64,000 nt of DNA from Gonatopus flavifemur (GCA_018340375.1 JAFFJZ010000017.1:5694001-5758000), one strand, 5' to 3'; shown: positions 44,175-56,435, counted from the stretch's first letter. Translations and numbers: made by a program. Notes: generated by a model not told the origin, from the letters alone.

Positions 44175-45559
44175 CAGTTGTGGCATATCTCGCACGCACT
44201 GTTATGAAATCGACTCACATTCTGGTAGCTCAAGCTACTTGAGGATCCGTGCGAATAGGGACTCCGTAAGATATACAGTTTACAACCTCTTCTTCCTTGC
44301 TTGAGGTATCATTTCAATCTGAAATCAAAATCGTTGGATTTTATTTCTGCCTGTAATTGAGCTATTCATCTTCTCAGGGTTGAAAAAGAACGCATTCGCT
44401 TGTACTTCACCTGCTGGGTGATGCGGGAAGGAGTACAAAATTTGCAAACGCACTTCTCGAAAAAGTTCCTCTGAAGTGCTGTTCATTTTTCATTTCAGAA
44501 CATTTCGAATCGATCGGTCTATATGCCTTGGAGACAAATTTTTGAAATTTTCTCATCGATTTGTCGAAGGGTTTGATGAAATTTGCAAGTACACTTTTTT
44601 AAAAACGTTCCTCCGAAGTGATTTCCATTTTCCTTCTCAGAAGATCTCGAATCGATCGGTCTATATCCCACGAAGACTAATTTTTGGAATTTTTTCATGA
44701 ATTTGTCAGAGGGTTTGATCAAATTTGCGAGTAAACTCTTTCTAAAAACATTCCTCTAAACTGCTGTTCATTCTTCATTTCAGGACATCTGGGATGGATC
44801 GGTCTTCATTCCGCAGAGACGAATTTTTGGAATTTTTTCATCAAATTGCCGGAGGCTTTGATGAAATTTGCAAGTAAACTCTTTCAAAAACATTTCTCTA
44901 AACTGCTGTTCATTTTCCATTCCAGAGCATTTCGTATCGATCGGTCTTCATCCCATAGAGACGAATTTTTGAAATTCTCTCATCAAATTGCCAAAGGCTT
45001 TGATGAAATTCGCAAGTACGCTTTTTTCAAAACGTTCCTCCGAAGTGATATTCATTTTTCTTCTCAGAAGATCTCGAATCGATCGGTCTATATCCCACGA
45101 AGACAAATTTTTTGAATTTTTCCATCAATTTGTCAGAGGGTTCGATCAAATGTGCGAGTAAACTCTTCTAAAAACATTTCTCTGAACTGCTGTTCATTCT
45201 TCACTTCAGGACATCTGGGATGGATCGGTCTATATTCCACAGAGACGAATTTTTGGAATTTTTTCATCAAATCGCCGAAGGCATTGATGAAATTTGCAAG
45301 TACACTTTTTCAAAAACGTTCCTCCGAAGTGATATTGATTTTTCCTCTCAGAAGATTTTGAATCGATCGATCTATATCTCACGGACACGAATATTTGGGA
45401 AATTTTCAATCGACTCGAACCAGTACTTGGTCAAATCCGCGAATGCATTCTGAAACATTGAGGATATTAATAAAATGACGATGTTATGACATGGAAAATA
45501 ATAATTGGATGTGAAAATGGATTGTTCACCAGAGAAATGACGAAAAAAATGCAATGTCT

Positions 45560-45632
45560 CCACACCGAATCGAACTCGACCGTTCCTTCGCAAGAACCAT
45601 GTCTTTTGCCGCTAGGCTATGGGTTCTTATAG
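45560..45632 (-). other. tRNA-like segment in right arm of foldback B
   Basis: Mirror of the left-arm copy with box-A-like and box-B-like motifs kept. Confidence 0.4.
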
Positions 45633-46623
45633 TATTAGCAACCACATATTACCTCTATGGAGCGATACAGCGAAGGAAAGAGACTAAAAGTGTGTGAAAT
45701 GATGAAATATCAATTTAAATGCTCAAATCTAATTATTCAGTTCATCGAAAATAATTTGCACTCAATTAATTGAATATTCAGTCTTATTCTTTTGATATTT
45801 AATCTGATAATCGATGTCGATTTGATTATCCTCATTGGAATATCATAGTGATTTCTGAATAATTATTTCATCAGGAAAAATTATGAAATTCACCGCAGGA
45901 TATTTATCATAGATCCCTAACCTATCCGAGAATTTTTCAACCATCGATTGATTGACAATTCTAATGAAATTCATTGAAAAATTATCAAGATTTCAAAAGA
46001 TTATTAAAAATGCGTAACTATGAAAAAATTTTTATAGAATACATATAGGTGTTCTTGAAAGCTTCATAATCAGTCATAAGAAGAACCAATAATCTTCTAA
46101 AATTCATGACAAATGAATAATGAGTGGAAAATTATCTACTCATATTAAATTTCATCCAATTGAATGATGAGATGCATCAAATCTATATTTCATCGTGATA
46201 ATTGAATAATCAGTATTGAACTGGCTCTTTAATTGAAAGAAAAAAAAATATCGAAGGGCCCCGGCCGAGAATTGCCCGGGGCGCCGGGTAAGTCAGTTCG
46301 ATACTGATTACAATAAAATTGTTGCTTGGGAAAGAAAAAGCGGTGAAACTTTTCGTTAAGTCGACCGCGTGGGCTTTAAACTTTCTCCGATCTTGCACGG
46401 AGTTAGCCGATCGCAAAACATATTGAGAGGACAAAGACCGACGGATAGTTGGTTCCCTCTCGATTGTCGGAGCCGACTCGAAGTGACCCGACCGCTTCCG
46501 AATCACATGAATACGGGTTTCAATGTGTGCGTGCACCCGGCTGGAGTAGTGGGGACGAGAAATGGTCCGATGGAGAGGGTAAATCGACTCGGTCGACCAA
46601 ATGCTGGCATCACTGATCAGAAT

Positions 46624-47027
46624 ACATGCAGTACACTTCCTACGAAGAGGTGAGAACTAGGGAAGGAATTGAGGATGGTTTAGAAGGCAAAAACGTCATC
46701 TGGACTCTGAAGAACAAAGTTCGACGAGAAAATTGCGAATATCTCATATTATCAGAGACATTCGATTTCCTCGCCGGGCTTTCAACGGGTGCTAAGAGAA
46801 TTTAACACGGGTCGTTGGGACTGGACGCCGTCTCCGTCTTACTTAAGGGGCTACATTAGTGTAATAGCCGGGAAGAAACACTATTTTCATGAATTATTCT
46901 TCTTGGAAATATGGTGAGGGAGTAACAAAAAACTCTCAACGTATGTTTTTGAGCATTACCCAAGTAGAAACAAGGATTTTTCCATCAGAAAATAATCCAA
47001 AATGGTGGCCCTACAGTAATTTCCCTG
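46624..47027. repeat. Repeat relics, no gene
   Basis: 46640-46740 relates to the 41460-41590 repeat. 46790-46870 on the minus strand resembles the tRNA-like SINE relic at 3385 (GTCCCAACGACCCGTGTTAA). Nothing coding. Confidence 0.35.
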
Positions 47028-47029
47028 GG

Positions 47030-47374
47030 ACATCTCGCACGAGACAGCATACACCATAACTCCATCAATTTCGCATATTTTCATACGACATTTCATAAAC
47101 ATCTTTGAAAAAAAATGTTGAAGAGAAACACGTGCAGATTTTGAAAAATATGAATTTTTTTATATGGCAGTTGTTTAAAGTGGAAACTCACTTTCTTGAC
47201 AAAAAAAAACAGTCGTTACTTGTTTGTAAACATTTTTCTAATCAACGGATCGAAAATTCCGTACGTGTTTCTCTTCAAAATGTTGCTCCAAAGACAATGT
47301 GTACAAAGTTTTGTATGAAAATATGCAAAATTGATGTAGTTATGATGCGTGCCGTTCTCGTGTTAGACGCCTCA
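47030..47374. mobile_element. Palindromic MITE, about 345 bp
   Basis: The left arm (TCGCATATTTTCATACGACA; AATGTTGAAGAGAAACACGT) pairs with the right arm (ACGTGTTTCTCTTCAAAATG; GTATGAAAATATGCAAAATT). No target duplication resolved. Confidence 0.55.
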
Positions 47375-47385
47375 GGGAAATGACT

Positions 47386-48007
47386 AGCGAAAACATCAAG
47401 AAGAACGAAAATCAAAATAGATGCAGAGACAATTCAGCGAGTGAAAGAATTTGAATATCTAGGAAGCATAATTACAGAAAACGGTAAAAGCGGAAGAGAT
47501 ATAAGAACAAGAATAGCACGAGGAAAACAGGCTTTTCACCAAAAGAAACAGTTACTATGTTCGAAGGATATTAGTCTAGCAGTAAGTAAGAAACTCTTGA
47601 AGAGTTACGTTTGGAGCACAGCATGATATGGTTGCAAAACTTGGACAATTGGAAAAACGGACCAACGAAGACTCGAAGCTTTTGAAATGTGGCGTTATAG
47701 AAGGATGCTTAGAGTAAAGTGGATAGAGAGAATAAAAAATGAAGAAGTCCTTGAGAAGGTAAATGTAGAAAGAAGTCTTTTCAGACAGGTCGTGAAAAGA
47801 AGAAGTAATCTGATAGGATACACATTAAGGCATGATAGTTTATTCGAAACCATATTGGAAGGAGAAATGAATGGTAAAACTCGAAGAGGTAGACCTAGAT
47901 TGAGTTATATGAAGCAAATTATACAAGATAAGGGTTGTCGTAGATATGCAGAAATCAAGCGGTTAGCGGATAATAGACAGGGTTGGAGAATTCCATCAAA
48001 CCGGTCA
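47386..48007 (+). pseudogene. 3' end of a non-LTR reverse transcriptase
   Basis: Encodes the C-terminal region of a LINE polymerase: FEYLGSIITENGKSGRDIRT, LLKSYVWSTA, TGA where Leu or Gly is usual, YGCKTWTIGKTDQRRLEAFE, MWRYRRMLRVKWIERIKNEE, GEMNGKTRRGRPRLSYMKQI, to a stop at 48010. Upstream domains are absent, so it is 5'-truncated. A short ATG-repeat tail (GATGATGATGATG) follows about 20 bases after the stop, as in LINEs with microsatellite 3' ends. Confidence 0.75.
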
Positions 48008-48106
48008 TAAGACTGATTACCTTATGATGATGATGATGGGGTCCGAAAGACCCTGTGTGACCTTTACGTAATTATTTGATTGGGTCCGGATGTAATGTGT
48101 AACGCT

Positions 48107-50095
48107 CCATTTCATCCGCGCCGGATCCGGCAACTTGATCCGGGCCAAATCCGGGCACTCGATCCGGCAACTGAATTCGGGCGTGATAAATTTTCCTTGA
48201 CGTTTCTGATAGAGATATGGCTATTCTACTTTGAACAGGTTACTTGATGCAGTCCAAATTGGTTGATCCATAACCCCGTGATTGAGTTTTTTCTAAAAAA
48301 ATCATCAACAAATCCAATTGTTGATAATGATTACAACTTGACATTCTCCACGTAAATATCGCAATAGTCCAAGTCCACCTACATTTAAACATCAAAGTAC
48401 AATTATCATTCACTTAACGTGCAACTTAGTTTATGAACAATCTAATCAATACTTCTATTCCTCCCCTAACCTCAATGGTCAACTGATCAAGGGTGGAGTT
48501 GAATAAAGCTTTTCTTGTTGGGACGCAGATCAGGTTAGTCATATCCGGACCTGATTGAACTTGAGCACCCGGATCTAACAACCAGCTGAGCGCTTGAACA
48601 ACGTCTCGGAACCTGAACCAGTCGATCACTAGAACGAAAAAAAAAGTCATTAAAATGGGAAATAAAAAATATACCCTGTTAGAACTTATCCAAATACATA
48701 TTTTTCATACGAAAAATTTTCTCCTACCATCAATGGTTTGTAAGATAAAAATTGAAAAGTGAAATCTTTTTTCCCTCAAACTCAATTTCAATTCAAAGTA
48801 TATTTTACGATTACTCAGCGAGAAGTCATCGGAATGACTTGAAATTTGCTATACGGCTTCATCATTGACCCCCAAAGACAACTAGTGAATTCAATTTGTT
48901 GAAATATTTCGTTATCCAATGAATATTTTGATAATAAACAAGTGCTGTTGAAAATGCACGCTTGCGAGTTTCCATGGGAAAAAGTATCAAAGGAATTCTC
49001 GATTTGGATAAACTCAAAGCGACAAAGTTGTTCGTCAATGTTCCAAGAAGTTTTCCTGAAATTTTCAGCTCAATCAAGTGGAAAGTGTGGGAGATATTGA
49101 ATAATGTTTACGATGACTCGATGCGCTTATGTACTATCCAGCATATAGCGTCGTGTATCGTAGTTAAATAGCATTGCGTCACGGTAAGCCAGACGGGTCA
49201 TCGTAAACATCTTTCAATTTCTCCCACTGTTTTCACTCGATTGATCTGAAAATTTCAGGAAAACTTCTTGGGACATTAACGAACAACTTTGTCGCTTTCA
49301 GTTTATTCAAATCGAAAATTCCTTCGATACTTCTTCCCATGGAAACTCGCAAGCGCGCATTCTCAACAGCACTTGTTCATTATTGAAATATTCATTGAAT
49401 GATGAAATATTTCAACAAATTGAATTCTTTAGTTGTCTTTGGGGGCCAATCATGGAGCCGTATACCAAATTTCAAGTGATTCCTGATGACTTCTCGCTGA
49501 ATAATCGTAAAATATACTTGGAACTGAAATTGATTTTGAGGAAAAAAAAATTTTCACTTTTTAATTTTTATCTTACAAACTATTGATGGTAGAAGAAAAT
49601 TTTTTGTATGAAAAATGTGTGTTTGGATGAGTTCTCACAGGGTATATTCTTTATTTTCCATTTCGATGACTTTTTTTTCTCGTTCTAGTGGTCAACTGGA
49701 TCAGGTTCTGAGACGTTATTCGAGCGCTCAGCTGGTTGTTAGATTCGGGCGCTCAATTATCTGCATCCGGCTCCAATCAGGAGTACTGATCGGATCCGGA
49801 TGAGACTGGATCAGGTTTTGCTTATCAGGGCGTGGATTAGGTTAGCCACATTCAGACCTGATTCAAATTATCCGCACCTGGCCTCAATCAGGAAAACGGA
49901 TTAGGGCCAGATAGATTTTCATAGGGTCAACCTCATTAAAACTGTCATCAGGTTATCCCCATCGGTGCCGGATCTAAAATCCCCGATAGGTTTCATCTAC
50001 ACGGACCTGGTCAGGCCCAGATATGAAGCCCCATATGTGGCATCCCATTTCACAGCCGGATCCAGTCCGGATCACTTTAGGGCTTACCGGATGTG
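48107..50095. mobile_element. 2-kb palindromic element with GGATCCGG-type flanks
   Basis: Arms of about 540 bp (48590-49115 and 49195-49745) are inverted copies around an ~80-bp loop, for example GCGAGTTTCCATGGGAAAAA against TTCTTCCCATGGAAACTCGC. Outside them 48107-48220 and 49745-50095 are loose TCCGG/CCGGA quasi-repeats. No coding sequence. Confidence 0.6.
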
Positions 50096-50134
50096 AACTT
50101 CTACTCGGGAGAGGAACTTTCGAAAGAGAGGCGG

Positions 50135-50225
50135 ATTGATCAATCAGGGATTCGAAACCCCAAGGCTGCTGGATATCTATGTCTGAAGGTCAGTGTGTTG
50201 ACCGTCTAGCCATAGAACCGATCAT
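50135..50225 (-). repeat. tRNA-like SINE relic with variable arm
   Basis: Minus strand: TATGGCTAGACGGTCAACAC (box A), ACTGACCTTCAGAC (anticodon-arm-like), a ~20-nt extra arm, and GGGTTTCGAATCCCT (box B, near perfect T arm). Resembles a class II tRNA, but the ends are lost. Confidence 0.4.
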
Positions 50226-50389
50226 CAGTGAGGTTATGTTGCAAAAAAATGTTTAGAAGTGGTACAAAGACTTCTGAAAGATATTTTGCAAATGAGCATT
50301 CTAAAAGATATCTTTTAGAATACTGTGAGGTATCTTTCAGAATGCTTTTTTGCAAGAAATTTGGTGCTATGTGGTATCAAGATTCATGG

Positions 50390-50780
50390 CAAAGAAAGCA
50401 CTGAGGATGGATGATCAGCGTCCCGGACGACCTTCAACGTGAACTAATCAACAACGAGGTAATTAAATCAAAGATCTTGTGATCGGAAAACGGTAATTCA
50501 CAATCTGAGATTAGGCAAGTTAGATTTATAGGCAAACACGTCTTGGTTTTTGCACCACAATAATGTACCAGCTCACCCTACATTGAGTCTTCGTCAGTTT
50601 TATCGTAAAAACTTGCTCCATAACCACTGTATTCACCTGATTCAGCACCAATTGACTCCTAGCTGTTCCCCGAACTCAAGAGACTACTCTGTGGACACCG
50701 TTTCGACTCGATTGAGAGAAATAACAGTCGAATCGACGAAAGCATAGAAGGCCATATCGAGAAAGAACTTTTCAGACTAT
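50390..50780 (+). pseudogene. Heavily decayed mariner transposase
   Basis: Fragments in several frames: DDQRPGRPST near 50410, HHNNVPAHPTLSLRQF near 50550 (second catalytic Asp replaced by Asn), and FRLD-type C-terminal sequence to about 50760. Multiple stops and frame changes. Confidence 0.5.
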
Positions 50781-51039
50781 GTTGATAATTGGGGAAAAGG
50801 TCTAGCGAATAACCCTCACACATCAAATTTAGTTAGGTTTCACTGTAGATCACATTTTCTCGAATAGAAATGATCGAATTTCGATCAATTTTAATCAAAC
50901 GAAAACAACTTCATGTTACTATGGTTGGGTATGTCAGTGTTATTCATGGCCTAGCCATATAAGTTTCGTAAACGTAAACGTGAACGTAAACGGCTGTGTA
51001 GAAACCGAAAATGAGGTTATGCACATTTGTCAACATTCA

Positions 51040-51429
51040 CCTCTAGGCCATAATATGATGAGCCGTAAATGTGCACTGAGTTCAGTGGAAATTGGGAAAA
51101 TCGAAATACTGAGAGAAGGACATTCCAACCACGAAATTGGTCAAAGAATAAATGCGGGAGTAGTTGATAATTTTTTCAAACATATTCAAACTATTCAGAA
51201 AAGATACAAAGAAATAACTAAACAAGTGACATCGGATAGAAAAATAAGGTTAATATCACGGCATGCTTCAAACTCAACAGCGAGTACCAAGCGAATTGCC
51301 GAAAAGATTGGCATCAATGCATCGATTCTTACAATAAAACGAACTATGAAACAAGCATGGTATTTGAAACTGAAAAAATTGAAACAACGAGAACTGTGTC
51401 ACATTGAGGCTCTATTAGAATTTGAATGA
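51040..51429 (+). pseudogene. Tc1/Tc3-like transposase, N-terminal part
   Basis: MSRKCALSSVEIGKIEILRE, then HASNSTASTKRIAEKIGIN, form the paired HTH DNA-binding region of Tc1-type transposases. It stops before the DDE domain. The remaining half lies at 52650-53040, separated by repeats. Confidence 0.65.
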
Positions 51430-52640
51430 TAACATGTGCATTAGACCCAGGGATGTTCTTCAGTACAATTTCGTGATTCCTGATTGGTATTTTCATTCAA
51501 CTCATGATTATCATAAGTTGGTCTAACGGAAATTGTACTGAAAAGAAAATCTCTGATTAGACAACCAAGTGGCATGCTGCACTTAGAAAAATTTCCAGTC
51601 ATTCCAGCCGAACGGAACGATTGAAAAACACGATAACCCAGGCTCGTTATACCAAGACTGACAATTACGCCATGATCAGTGTCAAGCTTGGTATGCCAAA
51701 TCTTGTTAGCCTAGTCTTGGCCGATGCTTGGCCCGTCATTGCTAACCAAACTTTGGTGCCTTGAACACCAATGCTAGGAACAAGTATATTTTGCTGAGCA
51801 GAAAATGTTATCATCATCCTGAACATTAATCTAGCCCTAGTAAAAAACGAACATATATGAACCATACATAATTCACACATAATACATAAAAAATTCATAT
51901 ATGATTCATATATGAAAATACATAGAATCATATACAATCCATATTTAATCCATATGTGATCCATATATGATCATATATAACTCATATATAATCCATATGA
52001 AATCCATATACGAAAAATATTTCATATGTGACAGAATTTTTTCACATGTACGGAAAAGTCTTGCATCGAAAGGTCATATATGGATTCTATATGGGCCATA
52101 TATGATCATATACGGATTTAATATGGATTGCGTATGAATTATATATGGTCATATATGACCATGTATGGTTTCTATATGCTTTATGTATGTTCTTATATGA
52201 TTCATTTTTACTAGAGAGCTTGATAACATTGTTGGCAATCAAGTTACACCCAGCGATGACTAACATTGATCCAAACCTATTACCAGGTTTGGTCAATTAG
52301 TCAAATGTGAATATTCAATCAAGCTTGAATGCCAATGAAAAATCTATCCTACTCGTGTAGCTTGAATTAGTATTGTATATCAATTATGGCACCAATATCG
52401 ATTGCAAGCTAGAACCAATATTGGGTTTCAATATTGAACCAAGCTTGGATGCCAAGCATTGAACATTGTAATCATTGCAGATACCAACCTGGTTTGGTGC
52501 CAATGTTGGTGATCAAGAGAAGCCCGGTATTGACTAGCATCGGCTTAGGCTTGGCACCACCTTGGTACATTTGTCAAAACATAATTGGGAACTCAATTTT
52601 ACAGTCAATTCAATCAGTATTTCACTTGCCACAACTGTAG
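51430..52640. repeat. Inserted quasi-repeats splitting the Tc1-like gene
   Basis: 51600-51830 and 52215-52620 are TTGG/CCAA quasi-repeats (..CCAAGCTTGGATGCCAAGC..), with a CATATATG-rich MITE in the middle. Together they interrupt the transposase. Confidence 0.5.
51837..52214. mobile_element. CTAGTAAAAA MITE of CATATATG words
   Basis: Ends CTAGTAAAAAACG and CATTTTTACTAG. The interior is built almost entirely of diverged CATATATGGAT/ATCCATATATG repeats, giving a potentially perfect fold. Confidence 0.55.
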
Positions 52641-52649
52641 TTTCAGTTA

Positions 52650-53040
52650 TTTTGACTGAAAACGATGCAGTTACTTGGTAATTGATACAGATTTTTCTCA
52701 GGGAATATTTTCTCCTGACAACAAGAATTCCAGTGTAATTGGGTCTGATGGCTATTCATATTATTACCAAGACCTATGTGAAGAAGGAAAAGCACTCTCT
52801 CGGCGACACTCGTGTGTTGATTCAGTTATGATATGGGGTCCAATTTCCATGATGAAGTGATCGATATGCTCATGTTAAAAGAAAACAAAATTCAACGCAA
52901 ATGGATTTTTCAACAAGATAAGGAGAGCATACCCTCTACAAAGGTGGTGAAGAAGTGACTCCGAAATGAAAATATTAAAGCACTGGTCTAGCATGCTTCA
53001 TCTCCCAATCTGGGTATAATTGAAAACGTATGCCGTATGT
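52650..53040 (+). pseudogene. Tc1/Tc3-like transposase, C-terminal part
   Basis: SDGYSYYYQDLCEEGKALSR, RRHSCVDSVMIWGPIS, WIFQQDKES..PS and PNLGIIENVCR follow the Tc1 DDE domain, with frame changes near 52860 and 52960. It pairs with the N-terminal half at 51040. Confidence 0.6.
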
Positions 53041-53467
53041 GAGTACGTTTCAATGTCATTTACTAAAATCATATTCTACAGGAATCGAACTCTCTACCTG
53101 AAGGCATCTTAATAATGGGTTTGGGAGAGTGGTATAACTCGGATCGTGTTCTGAGTCGGACCTTCTTATGTTTTTTGAAGACTTCCGACTCAATCTGTGG
53201 CCGGCTTCGGCCACCCTCCCCTATGTAATGACAATCAAGTATTCAAACTGTGGTGGTCAATAACCAAAGTCTCTTGGCCTTATAAAATCCTAACCATATT
53301 CCGAATGAGAGGCTGACGCTTCGACTACCACCGTTAGATACGCCAGATCAAGAGACGTGGTAGCATCTCGACGTCAAGTGCATGGAAAAAAAATCCTGGA
53401 GAAAATGTGTGAGTGAAAATGCAGAAGTCGTGCGCTACCATATTTAACCCACAATACCTCAATACAC

Positions 53468-53691
53468 TCACAGAAAGGATTTCTTGAGATGAGAAACTTT
53501 TTCTTGTCACTGGGACAAAACTCATTCTCTTCTTGAGCGTAGGAAATTTCACTTGAATCAAGGAAAGTTTGTTTTGATTTCAAAAGAAATTGTCTTGATT
53601 CAAGTAAAATTTTCTGGGCTCAAGAAAAAAATGAGTTTTGTCACAGCGACAAGAAAAATTTCTTCATTCCAAGGAATCCTCTCTGTGAGGG
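53468..53691. mobile_element. Palindromic MITE, CTCACAGAAAGG ends
   Basis: CTCACAGAAAGGATTTCTTG..CTTTTTCTTGTC pairs with GACAAGAAAAATTTCTT..GGAATCCTCTCTGTGAG. The interior also folds (TTGATTCAAGTAAAATTTTC against GAAATTTCACTTGAATCAA). Confidence 0.6.
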
Positions 53692-54373
53692 TATGTTACA
53701 GGATGATGATGGAACTTATATCATATATAATTCGACTATACACTTTGGATTCAACACCAAACTTGATCCATTCACGCGACTGAGATATAAACGTTTCAAA
53801 TTTTCATGCGATCGAAATATCAGAATTTATTCATTACCATCAATTCCTCCTAATCACGATGGATCTTCTCCATCCTTGGGGTGAGTTTTCAATTTCTTCC
53901 ATCCTTTAGGTGAGTGTCATATGTATATATATATGACGGGATTATGCATATATACTGCTGTGGGCAAAAAATAGTAAGACTTCTTAATTTGAATTTCGCG
54001 CGAAGACCCATTCGTCGAAATATTGTTTTTCTAGGTTGGTATGACTATCAGTGACATCTGTGCCAAGTGTCACATCAAAACAATCATTAGTGTTTAGTAT
54101 ACGCTTGTCTTTCTGAAGTATAAAAAGTGCATTCGGCGATTTTTATAATGAGTGAAATTATTCAACAAAGAAGTTCCATTAAATTCTGTGTGCGGAATCA
54201 AATTTCTGGTGCTGAAACGTTCAGAATGTTGCAAAAGGCCTTCGGTGGTAATTGTTTGTCGCGAGCAAGTGTTTTTGATTGGTACAAATTATTCAAACAG
54301 GTTCGAGAACGCGTTGACGACGGACCACGTCCAGGGCGGCCATCAACATCAACCATCAACTGATGATCAACAC

Positions 54374-55731
54374 TGTAAAAGTACGAATATGATGACATAT
54401 TCGTACGGTTGCAACGCCACGTGATAGTCAATCATTATACATAATGTTAAATTCTCTAAGTTGAAATCAAAGTATCGAAAGCGAAAGTCGGTACGAAATT
54501 TCGTCGATCAAACCTATGTAGAAAAAACGTCAACAACACGAGCGTCTGAACGACTCCTATATTAGCAGACACGAACAACGTGTGTGTGATGACGATGATA
54601 CACGCATATTTGATCGACGAAACCATGGGAAGACAAAAGAATCATATGTAAATGCAATAGACGGATTTCAGAGAAAATAAAAGATCGCATAAAAATAATA
54701 ATTTGCAATCAAAGAAAGTTTAAAGAGCCAGTATATATAATCAAACCTTCTCTCATTGAAATGAAAATCAAATCACAGTTTGATTCGAATCCAAACTGAG
54801 ATATCGAGAGGCACGGATAACAAGCCAATGATACCACACGGTGTTTTCGATCAATTTATGCGATTGATCTCTTCGATTAGATCATTTGATACAAAAACTT
54901 ATCAACAAATTCGACAGGTGCTTGATTCGCACATGATTTATCATAAACTTTCAATATTATAATAAGGGGTCAAAATCGACAAAACGTTGAACTGAATTAC
55001 ATCTCGATAATTTTCTTGTGTATCCAATTCTTGCTTCGACTTGGTCGAATGCTAAATTAAGAGGAATGAAACCTCATAGCTCCTCCCTTTTACAGCGAAC
55101 ACTTTCGACTCTCTGTCATTGCGACATTGACGTATAGAGATGTCCCAAACTATCATTTCTATTTGATATCCTTACCTAGACAAACCCACACCACACTCAT
55201 CACAAGTTGTGTCTCGGGTGGTCTATGTGAGGCAAGAGATGCTTTTCACGTTCAGGCTAGATTAGGAATTAGGATATTATAGGAACAGTGTCGGGTACAA
55301 GAAAGTGGATCTTCAATTGTAAAAAACATTTTTGGATTATCTGTTACAGCTATGCGATGTTAAATCAGTAACCGCCACGTGAGGAGGGAAAATCCTGAAA
55401 TAGAAACATTTCTTGTATTGTTAAATGCTGAAATATATTTTTCTTTCTATTTCACATTCACGAGTGCTCATTTCAATCTACCTCAAAAAGTTTCACTTCC
55501 CTCTCGATCACTGATTTCTAAGTCATTTTGTGACCCATTCGGGGTGTGATCTTCCCAAAATTATCTGTTCCTTCAACGAGAGGGTAAGTATTGAGATAGT
55601 ATAGAGAGAAATACCTTATATTATACCGTGTTGTTGAAAAAACGAATTCTTTTGAAACTGATCGAAATTTGAAGGAATAATAAAATCGTAATTCCCATTG
55701 GGAATTATAACAAATCAAATGACACATTACA
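54374..55731. mobile_element. Probable solo LTR, 1.36 kb
   Basis: Begins TGTAAAAG and ends CATTACA (TGTAA..TTACA ends), flanked by ACAC on both sides. Inside, AGTATATATAATC near 54730 looks like a TATA box, and AATAATAAAATCG near 55676 could be a poly(A) signal. No gag or pol, so a solo LTR left by recombination fits. Superfamily not assigned. Confidence 0.55.
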
Positions 55732-55853
55732 ACACGTTGATAAAATCAAAGAATTGTTGCTTGAGAATCGACGATCAACAGTCAGAGACCTTACTGGCAT
55801 CGTTGGAATATCGGAAGGATCAGTGAAAACCATTTTGAAAGATCATTTGGGCC

Positions 55854-56039
55854 CAGGGTTGGGTAGGTATCAAATTGACGTATTAATACGTGGTGAATGT
55901 TACGTATCATACCGTGTAACAAACTCCTCTCTCAGGGTCTTCTCATGTAATAAATATAATTTATGTATTGATACATACGTATCATAATCGCGTAATAAAT
56001 GTAACGAACCCTTCAGTAACGCCTCATTACCCAACCCTG
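55854..56039. mobile_element. hAT-type MITE, 186 bp
   Basis: Starts CAGGGTTGGGTA, ends TACCCAACCCTG, flanked by the 8-bp duplication TTTGGGCC (55846-55853, 56040-56047). Confidence 0.85.
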
Positions 56040-56435
56040 TTTGGGCCTAAGAAAAGTGAAAGCACGATTGGTGCCAAAATTACTCATTGATTCTTCGTGA
56101 GTTTTTCACCAAATTTTCAACCAATATCGTGCCGCAACCACCATATTCGCCTGATTTGGCTCCGTGTGACTTCTGGCTATTCAGTAAACTCAAACGACCG
56201 CTCCGGAGAAACCGTTTCGAGTCAATTGAAGACATTAAGCGTGAATCGCTACGCGCATTGAAGGCTATTCCGGAAATTTACTTCAACAACTGTTTCGAGG
56301 ATCGGAAAAAACGTTGGTGCAAGTGTATTGGGGCCAGGGGGGATTACTTTAAGGGGGATGAAATATATTTGGAAGAATAAATTGAGAATTCCCAAATTAT
56401 GAACAAAGTCTTACTATTTCTTGCCCACAGTAGTA

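Larger units (their letters stand above)
41682..46615. mobile_element. Giant hAT-type foldback element B, 4.93 kb
   Basis: Same termini as element A (CAGTGATGCCAGCATTTGG and complement), flanked by the 8-bp duplication ATCAGAAT (41674-41681, 46616-46623). The arms share the outer 1.1 kb of A, including the tRNA-like segment. The ~145-bp central units are expanded to about six on the left (42860-43840) and seven on the right (44450-45360). Two 227-bp MITEs are inserted near the centre. No transposase gene. The left arm has lost a short stretch of A's outer arm near 41895. Confidence 0.85.
54148..56380 (+). pseudogene. Mariner transposase, interrupted and deleted
   Basis: The N-terminal HTH starts MSEIIQQRSSIKFCVRNQIS and runs to GPRPGRPSTSTI (54148-54360). 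The frame resumes after the LTR with DKIKELLLENRRSTVRDL and ISEGSVKTILKDHLG (55739-55851). After the MITE LRKVKARLVPKLL follows (56048-56090). Then the central catalytic region with the first two Asp residues is missing. The C-terminal part has PPYSPDLAPCDFWLFSKLK (third Asp) and ends at 56380. Inactive. Confidence 0.8.
53955..56433 (+). mobile_element. Mariner element with two nested insertions
   Basis: Starts CTGCTGTGGGCAAAAAATAG, ends CTATTTCTTGCCCACAGTAG, with TA on both flanks (53953-54, 56434-35). It contains a broken transposase, a probable solo LTR and a hAT MITE. Confidence 0.85.

Noticed and set aside
42754..45453. Open frames with FRIDRSLFHGDEF-type repeats in foldback B
   Set aside because: They are translations of the ~145-bp central units; frame and stops vary between units, so not a repeat protein.
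47105..47383. 92-codon open frame as a small protein
   Set aside because: It lies entirely in a palindromic MITE.
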